A DNA stretch of 64,000 nucleotides from JAICJC01 sp963757605 (GTDB lineage Bacteria; Actinomycetota; Thermoleophilia; Gaiellales; JAICJC01): positions 992,001-1,056,000 of the forward strand of contig CAVWSF010000005.1 in NCBI GenBank assembly GCA_963757605.1, written 5' to 3'. The position numbers were made by a program, and so were the translations under genes. A model generated the notes under the pieces. That model made no database searches and had not been told where the DNA came from. It saw only the letters and a list, made by a program, of their open reading frames with translations. Below are positions 58,453-64,000 of the stretch, piece by piece; positions within the stretch are counted from its first letter, which is position 1; every line of letters starts with the position of its first letter.

Positions 58453-61400
58453 CGCCCGCAGCACGAGCTTGCGGTGCCCCTGGAGGAACCCGTGCTCGAG
58501 CAGGAGCCGCTCGGCCTCGGTGCCCCCAATCGGCTCGCCGTCCACCCGCTCGGGCGCGAGCCGGCGCACGCGGCCGGACTCGACCAGGCCGGCCAGCGCC
58601 GCGATGGCCGGCTCGAGCAGCTCGGGCTCGATCGTGACGAGACCGCGGCCGCCGCGCTCCACGTAGAGCGCGGGCTTCCCGCCGGCCAGGACGACCCAGG
58701 CGCCGGCGATGCGAGCCAGCTTGCGGCTCGCCTCGGGCCACTGGAGCGCCGCGCCGTACGGGTTTGCGGGATCGACGGCGGCGAGGACGACCGGCGCCGT
58801 GGCCGGGTCGGCCTCCCGCACGTCGCGCAGCCGCTCGACCGCGGTGGTCACCGCGAACTGGGCTCCGCCGAGGCCCTCGACGAAGTAGCCGCGCTGGGCC
58901 AGCCCGGCCTCCTCCATCATGCGCAGCTCGCCGTAGACGGCCGAGAAGCCGCCCGGGATGCCCTCGGCGAGCGCACCCGCGCGGGTGACGATGCCCTGGC
59001 GGTCGAGCAGCGTCTCGGCCACCGCCCGTGCTCGCTCGCGCGGCGCGGGAGCCGGCTGGAGCAGGCCCTCGACGAGCGACCAGCGCCCGCGCGCGGCGGG
59101 GAGCGAGGCGGTCGGCTTCGTCCGCCGGCCGATCCGGCCGGGCCGCAGCTCGTCCACCGCCTTGAGCGTCGCGCCGCTTCGGAGCGGCTGCCAGGCGTCG
59201 TTGGTCACCGTGCCGGTCCAGACGAGGCTCCACAGCTCGGCCAGCGTCTCCCGCTCCGAGCGGCCGACAGCTGCGACGACGTCGGCGAAGAACATCGCCC
59301 CGCGGCTTCGCAGCGCGTCGAGGATCGGATGTGACTCTTCCGATGCCAAACCTGATACGCCCAGGAGGCGGGCGTCCGAGCGCGGGTGGAGGGCGACGCG
59401 GCCGCGGCCGGCGCCGATCCACACCACCTCGCCGCCGGCGGTCAGCTCGTCGAGCATCGCCGGCGTGTAGCCGGGCACGCGCAGCGGCAGGACGTCCGAC
59501 TCCCAGGCCTCGACCGGGAGCGCGATGCCCTGGAGCTGGGAGACGGCGTCACGCAGGCGGTCGATGCCGCGGCCCTGGTCTCGGCCGATCCCCTGCCAGG
59601 CCGGGAGGAACCGGGCCAGCGCCTCGGACTCGACCGGCTCGACGGCCCGGCGGACGGCCGCAAGCGTCCGCCGGCGGACGCGGCGCAGGACGTCGGGAGC
59701 GACCCACTCGGTGCCCGCGCCGTCCGGCCGGAACTCGCCCTCGAGCAGCTCCCCCTTGGCGGCGAGATCGCGCAGGACGCCGGTCACGTCGACGCCCCAG
59801 CGGGCGGAGAGCTCCTCGGCGGTGAACGGGCCGTGCGAGCGCGCATACCGGCCCGCGAGCCGGCGCAGCGCCCCCTCGACCGGCTCGAGGAACGCGCCCG
59901 GAAGCCCGACGGTCGGCACCGCGCCGAGCGCGTCGCGGTAGAGGCCGGCGTCCTCCGCGGCGATCAGCCGCTCGCCCCCGGCGATCCGCACCCAGGCCGC
60001 ACGCCGGGCGGCGACGAGGTCGTCAACGCCGGCCGCGCCGCGCGCCGCGAGCTCGTCGCGCGAGAGGTCGCCCAGCCGCCGCAGCAGATCGTGGGTGCGG
60101 TCGGCGTCAAGCGTGCGGCCCTCGCCCTGGAGCTCCGACTGCACGGCGCCGATCGCGTCCGCGTCGAGCAGGTCGCGCAGGTCGTCGGTGCGCAGGAGCT
60201 CGGCGAGCAGCGCCCGGTCGAGCTGCAGCGCCTGGGCGCGCCGCTCGGCCGCGGGCGCGTCGCCCTCGTACATGTAGGTCGCGATGTAGTCGAAGAGGAG
60301 CGACGAGGCGAACGGCGAGGGCACCGCCGACTCCACCTCCACCAGCCGCACCTCGCCGCCGGCGATCGCGCGCAGGAGGCCCTTCAGCGCGGGCACCTCG
60401 AAGACGTCCGACAGCACCTCGCGGTAGGTCTCGAGCAGCACCGGGAACGAGCCGTACTTCTGCGCCACCTGCTGGAGGTCGTGGGCCTTCAGGCGCTGCT
60501 GCCAGAGCGGCGTTCGCTGCCCCGGCCGCCGCCGCGGGATGAGGAGCGCGCGGGCGGCGTTCTCGCGGAACCGGGCGGCGAAGAGCGGGCTCTCCGAGAC
60601 GCGGTCGATCAGGAGGTCGTCCAGGTCGTCGGGCGGGATCGCGATCAGGTCGACCGGCGGCGGCGTGTCGGAGTCGGGCAGGCGGATCGCGATGCCGTCG
60701 TCGGCCCACAGCGACTCGACCTCGATGCCGAGCGTCTCGCCCATCCGCCGCTCGACCGCGAGCGCCCAGGGCGCGTGGACGCGGCCGCCGAACGGTGAGA
60801 GCACGCAGACCCGCCAGTCGCCGATCTCGTCGCGGAAGCGCTCGACGACGATGGTGCGGTCGGACGGGATGACGCCGGTTGCGGCCTCCTGGTCGTCGAG
60901 GTAGTTCGTGAGGTTGGTCGCGGCGAGCTCGTCGAGGTCGCCGAACTTCCGCGTCCGCGCCGCCTCGCCCACCGCCCTGCCCAGCTCGTACGGGCGGCCG
61001 ACGCCGTCGCCTTTCCAGAACGGCATCCGCCCAGGCACGCCCGGCGCGGGCGAGACCAGCACCCGGTCGCGGGTGATCTGCTCGATCCGCCAGGACGTCG
61101 CCCCGAGCTGGAACACCTCGCCCGAACGGGCCTCGTAGACCATCTCCTCGTCCAGCTCGCCGACGCGCGCGCCGGAGTCGGCCAGGAAGACGCCGTAGAG
61201 GCCGCGGTCGGGGATCGTGCCGCCCGACGTGACCGCGAGCCGGCGGGCGTCGTCGCGGCCGCGGACGATGCCCGCGGTCCGGTCCCACACCACCCGCGGG
61301 CGGAGCTCGGCGAACTCGTCGGACGGGTAGCGCCCGGCCAGCATGTCGAGCACGCCCTCGAGCTGGGGGCGGCTGAGGTCCGAGTACGGCGCCGCTCTCG

Positions 61401-62685
61401 TCACCATCGCGTGCAGGTCGGCGACCGTCCAGTCGTCCATCACCGTGGTCGCCACGAGCTGCTGGGCGAGCACGTCGAGCGGCTGGCGGGGGACGCGGGT
61501 GTGCTCGATCGCGCCATCGCGCATCCGGCCCACCACGACCGCGGTCTCGAGCAGGTCGCCGCGGTACTTGGGGAAGAAGCGGCCGTTCGAGGCGGCGTCG
61601 ACATGGTGGCCGGCGCGGCCGACCCGCTGGAGGCCGGCGGCGACCGACTTCGGCGACTCCACCTGGACGACCAGGTCGATCGCCCCCATGTCGATCCCGA
61701 GCTCGAGCGACGAGGTGGCGACGAGGGCGGGCAGCCGCCCGGTCTTCAGCATCTCCTCGATCTCGAGCCGCTGCTCGCGGGCGATCGAGCCGTGATGGGC
61801 GCGCGCGATCTCCTCCTCGGCGAGGTCGTTCAGGCGGTGGGCGACGCGCTCCGCGGCCCGGCGGCTGTTCACGAAGACGAGCGTCGAGCGGTGCGCGCGC
61901 ACGAGCTCCAGGAGCCGCGGGTAGATCGCCGGCCAGATCGACTGGCGCGGCTCGCCGTCGGCGGCCGGCACGCCGCCCAGCTCGCGCATGTCGGGGACAG
62001 GGACGACCACTTCGAGATCGAGCGGCTTGCGATGGCCGGCGTCGACGATCTCGACCGGGCGGTCGCCGCCCAGGAAGCGGGCGATCTCGTCGAGCGGCCG
62101 CTGGGTCGCCGAGAGCCCGATCCGCTGCGGGTCGCCGCCGGTCAGGTGCGCGAGGCGCTCGAGCGAGAGCGAGAGGTGCGTGCCGCGCTTGCCGGCGGCG
62201 AGGGCGTGGATCTCGTCGACGATGACCGTCCGGACGCCGGCCAGCATCTCGCGCGCCGACGACGTCAGGATGAGGTAGAGCGACTCGGGCGTCGTGATCA
62301 GGATGTCGGGCGGCCGCCGCCGCATCGCGGCCCGCTCGCGCTGGGGCGTATCGCCGCTTCGCACCGCCACCTCGACGGCGCGCGGGGTCTCGATGCCGTG
62401 AAGCGGTGCGCGCAGGTTGCGCTCGACATCGTGGTTCAGCGCCTTGAGCGGGCTCACGTAGAGGACGCGCGTGCCGCGCTCGGCCGGGTCGCGCACCAGC
62501 CCGTCGATGGCGGTCAGGAAGGCGGCCAGCGTCTTGCCCGAGCCGGTCGGCGCCAGGATGAGCGTGTGCTTGCCCTTCGCGATGGGCGGCCAGCCCTTGG
62601 ACTGAGCCGGCGTCGGACGCTCGAAGCTCCGCCGGAACCAGTCCGCGACGGGCGGCGAGAAGCTTCGGAGCGGGTCGGCGGCCAC
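58450..62685 (-). CDS. lhr: Lhr-type large DEAD/H-box DNA helicase
   Basis: The 1411-residue helicase has RecA1 with Walker A APTGSGKT and the DEIH box VIVDEIHAL, RecA2 with STLVFVNSRRAAERVAHRL and VGRAGHHVDAASNGRFFPKY, then WH and Lhr-core domains, and a long Lhr-CTD (about residues 860-1411). It unwinds DNA:RNA and DNA duplexes in repair. GTG 62685 (VAADPLRSFSPPVADWF) is chosen because upstream residues lack similarity. Its stop codon comes from a family A repeat. nei and the ADP-ribosylglycohydrolase follow on the same strand. Confidence 0.95.
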   Translation of the reverse strand: MAADPLRSFSPPVADWFRRSFERPTPAQSKGWPPIAKGKHTLILAPTGSGKTLAAFLTAIDGLVRDPAERGTRVLYVSPLKALNHDVERNLRAPLHGIETPRAVEVAVRSGDTPQRERAAMRRRPPDILITTPESLYLILTSSAREMLAGVRTVIVDEIHALAAGKRGTHLSLSLERLAHLTGGDPQRIGLSATQRPLDEIARFLGGDRPVEIVDAGHRKPLDLEVVVPVPDMRELGGVPAADGEPRQSIWPAIYPRLLELVRAHRSTLVFVNSRRAAERVAHRLNDLAEEEIARAHHGSIAREQRLEIEEMLKTGRLPALVATSSLELGIDMGAIDLVVQVESPKSVAAGLQRVGRAGHHVDAASNGRFFPKYRGDLLETAVVVGRMRDGAIEHTRVPRQPLDVLAQQLVATTVMDDWTVADLHAMVTRAAPYSDLSRPQLEGVLDMLAGRYPSDEFAELRPRVVWDRTAGIVRGRDDARRLAVTSGGTIPDRGLYGVFLADSGARVGELDEEMVYEARSGEVFQLGATSWRIEQITRDRVLVSPAPGVPGRMPFWKGDGVGRPYELGRAVGEAARTRKFGDLDELAATNLTNYLDDQEAATGVIPSDRTIVVERFRDEIGDWRVCVLSPFGGRVHAPWALAVERRMGETLGIEVESLWADDGIAIRLPDSDTPPPVDLIAIPPDDLDDLLIDRVSESPLFAARFRENAARALLIPRRRPGQRTPLWQQRLKAHDLQQVAQKYGSFPVLLETYREVLSDVFEVPALKGLLRAIAGGEVRLVEVESAVPSPFASSLLFDYIATYMYEGDAPAAERRAQALQLDRALLAELLRTDDLRDLLDADAIGAVQSELQGEGRTLDADRTHDLLRRLGDLSRDELAARGAAGVDDLVAARRAAWVRIAGGERLIAAEDAGLYRDALGAVPTVGLPGAFLEPVEGALRRLAGRYARSHGPFTAEELSARWGVDVTGVLRDLAAKGELLEGEFRPDGAGTEWVAPDVLRRVRRRTLAAVRRAVEPVESEALARFLPAWQGIGRDQGRGIDRLRDAVSQLQGIALPVEAWESDVLPLRVPGYTPAMLDELTAGGEVVWIGAGRGRVALHPRSDARLLGVSGLASEESHPILDALRSRGAMFFADVVAAVGRSERETLAELWSLVWTGTVTNDAWQPLRSGATLKAVDELRPGRIGRRTKPTASLPAARGRWSLVEGLLQPAPAPRERARAVAETLLDRQGIVTRAGALAEGIPGGFSAVYGELRMMEEAGLAQRGYFVEGLGGAQFAVTTAVERLRDVREADPATAPVVLAAVDPANPYGAALQWPEASRKLARIAGAWVVLAGGKPALYVERGGRGLVTIEPELLEPAIAALAGLVESGRVRRLAPERVDGEPIGGTEAERLLLEHGFLQGHRKLVLRA

Positions 62686-62702
62686 CCCCCGAAGCCTACC
62701 GA

Positions 62703-62731
62703 TGCAACATCGGATCAGACCCCAATGTTGC
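62703..62731. repeat. Family B palindrome, copy 4 (arms differ)
   Basis: The core GATCAGACCCC is flanked by GCAACAT and ATGTTGC arms, which are complementary to each other but different from the A/T-run arms of copies 1 and 3. It sits between the lhr start and the ABC permease stop. Confidence 0.8.
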
Positions 62732-62735
62732 GGCG

Positions 62736-63551
62736 TCAGCCGCCCGCGACGTCGCGGCGCACGAAAACCAGGTACGCACCCACCCCCGCCGGCACCGCAT
62801 AGAGCGCGCACACCCACACCGCCCGGACGATCGGCTCCCAGTCGGTCGGCGTGCGGAAGAACCCCTGCCACGCCTGGAACTGGGTCGTCAGCAGATACGG
62901 ATCGAGGCCCGACAGCCCCGGCAGGATGCCCACGAGCTGCATGAGGAGCGCGAACATCAGCGTGCCGACCACCGCCGCGGCGCTGTTTCGGGTGAGCGCC
63001 GAGAGCAGCAGGCCGATGCAGACCACGGCGGCCACGGGGATCATGTAGACGCCGAAGCTGGCGGCGACGAGGCCGAGCGCACGGTCGGCGGCCACATGGG
63101 TCCCGGACAGGCTGACGAGCCCGTTGAACCCCGACTCGAGGCTTCCGGCGACGACGGCCACCGACCCCATGAGAAGGAGCGCGAGCGCGGCGTAGGTCGC
63201 CGCCGCGAGCAGCTTCCCCGCGAAGACCTGCCCGCGGTCGAGCGACCGGGTGAGGATCGTCTTCAGCGTGCCGTTGTGATCCTCGGCGGCGATGATGTCG
63301 CCTGCGACGAGCGCCGTCACGAGCGGGAACAGCCACACCGACGCGAAGAGGAGCAGCACGAGCGGGATGGCAAGGCCGGAGTCGCGCACGTAGCGGCCGA
63401 ATGCGACGTCGTTCGGCGACCCGCTCTGGAGCGCGAGCGCCGCCACGAAGATGAGCGGCACCGCTGTCGCCGCGCCCAGGCCGAGGTACGTCCGCTTCTG
63501 CGAGACGAGCTTTCGCAGCTCCCAGCGGTAGGCGGTGAGGAACGTCGGCAT
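62736..63551 (-). CDS. ABC-2-type transporter permease
   Basis: The 271-residue protein has six membrane helices with the ABC-2 layout, beginning MPTFLTAYRWELRKLVSQKR and with ALVAGDIIAAEDHNGTLKTI before helix 3, typical of the NatB/YhgE-type permeases. It forms an exporter with the ATPase encoded just upstream; the stop/start overlap by one base shows translational coupling. The cargo is unknown. Confidence 0.9.
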   Translation of the reverse strand: MPTFLTAYRWELRKLVSQKRTYLGLGAATAVPLIFVAALALQSGSPNDVAFGRYVRDSGLAIPLVLLLFASVWLFPLVTALVAGDIIAAEDHNGTLKTILTRSLDRGQVFAGKLLAAATYAALALLLMGSVAVVAGSLESGFNGLVSLSGTHVAADRALGLVAASFGVYMIPVAAVVCIGLLLSALTRNSAAAVVGTLMFALLMQLVGILPGLSGLDPYLLTTQFQAWQGFFRTPTDWEPIVRAVWVCALYAVPAGVGAYLVFVRRDVAGG

Positions 63552-64000
63552 CAGACGGCCTCCTCGGCGACCGCGTGGAGCACCGGCGGCGGGGGCGCTG
63601 CATCCTGCTCGGTGAGCTGGAAGAAGAGCTGCTCGAGCGTGGCCTGCTCCGGGATGAGCGCGTGGACGCCGATCCGTCGCTGGCCGAGGGTGATCATGAA
63701 CCGCTCGAGCAGGCCCTCGTCGGCGCTGAAGCGGAGCTCGCCGTCCTCGCGTGCCAGGTCGGCCAGCTCGAACTCCGCCGCGGTGCGGTGGGCGGCGTCG
63801 AGGTCCGACGCGCGCAGCCGGTACCACGTGCCCACCGACCTGGTGAGACCCGTGACGTCGCCCTCGTACAGGATCCGGCCGCGGTTGACGATCGCCACGC
63901 GGTTGCACAGCTCCTCGACGTCGGCCATCTGATGGCTCGAGAGGAGCACGGTCATACCGCGGGCGGAGAGGTCGCGGATGAGCGCCTTCATGTCGCGCAT
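63551..64000 (-). CDS. ABC transporter ATP-binding protein, C-terminal part (cut by window)
   Basis: The visible 149 residues start after the Walker B region with MRDMKALIRDLSARGMTVLL followed by SSHQMADVEELCNRVAIVNR (the H-loop His), then a C-terminal extension ending in EEAV. This is the DrrA/NatA-type ATPase of the ABC-2 exporter. The Walker A, signature and B motifs lie outside the window. Confidence 0.9.
   Translation of the reverse strand: MRDMKALIRDLSARGMTVLLSSHQMADVEELCNRVAIVNRGRILYEGDVTGLTRSVGTWYRLRASDLDAAHRTAAEFELADLAREDGELRFSADEGLLERFMITLGQRRIGVHALIPEQATLEQLFFQLTEQDAAPPPPVLHAVAEEAV

Noticed and set aside
58450..63603. Lhr start far upstream (1717-codon open frame)
   Set aside because: Residues before VAADPLRSF are Arg/Pro-rich and antisense to the ABC permease; the helicase family starts near GTG 62685.
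1..64000. CRISPR array
   Set aside because: No series of short direct repeats with regular spacers was seen; the repeats found are dispersed and palindromic.

Overview
The window is very GC-rich (roughly 70% by eye), uses many GTG starts and is densely packed with stop/start-overlapping genes. Together with the ECF sigma/anti-sigma pair, SpoIIE/STAS partner switching, an AfsR/SARP-type regulator, an lhr-nei neighbourhood and kumamolisin-type protease, this suggests an Actinomycetota chromosome, plausibly a soil Thermoleophilia-like lineage. That placement is inference; no rRNA is present. The only RNA gene I can support is tRNA-Ala(CGC).

Layout. 1-4.6 kb: end of a class III nucleotide cyclase, a sedolisin protease, a MepA-like murein endopeptidase, a beta-propeller protein and a VOC protein. 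4.6-13.1 kb: an arsenic island between a 27-bp copy of tRNA-Ala sequence and the intact tRNA-Ala gene. It carries arsR-GAPDH-arsJ (arsenate efflux as arseno-phosphoglycerate), arsR-arsM (methylation), acr3-arsR (arsenite efflux), an aquaporin, a broken arsC and a degenerate helical-domain remnant. 13-20 kb: ECF sigma/anti-sigma, XRE-CBS, fabF, a gutted methyltransferase, cheW, clpP, a frameshifted SRPBCC gene with its ArsR-type regulator, and a TPP-dependent E1 alpha. 20-27 kb: FIST and OsmC proteins, lplA, a broken SDR gene, a YbjN-like protein and two orphan Flp pilins. 27-32 kb: TolB-like propeller, then DUF4331, TPR and NicO metal-transporter genes. 32-39.6 kb: a membrane sensor-like protein, glcFED and aconitase.

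39.6-49 kb is the most intriguing block. Four tandem paralogues of a multi-TM sensor-like protein without a kinase domain are joined by 4-bp stop/start overlaps, and the last is joined in the same way to a GAF-PP2C-HATPase switch protein. Two STAS proteins, an unknown protein and a CrtI-like oxidoreductase follow. A 43-residue membrane mini-protein and a SARP-type ATPase regulator lie just upstream. I read this as one signalling operon. 52-64 kb: YbaK deacylase, GH5 glycosidase, class II FBPase, an ADP-ribosylglycohydrolase-nei-lhr DNA-repair row, and the start of an ABC transporter locus.

Two dispersed repeat families overlie this. Family A (203-257 bp, three copies at 2.1, 4.6 and 58.2 kb) has inverted arms that differ in sequence between copies but stay complementary within each copy, and a conserved hairpin-rich core. 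Family B (about 30 bp, four copies) is a palindrome centred on GGGGTCTGACCCC that sits at gene ends, and in one case is translated into a protein.
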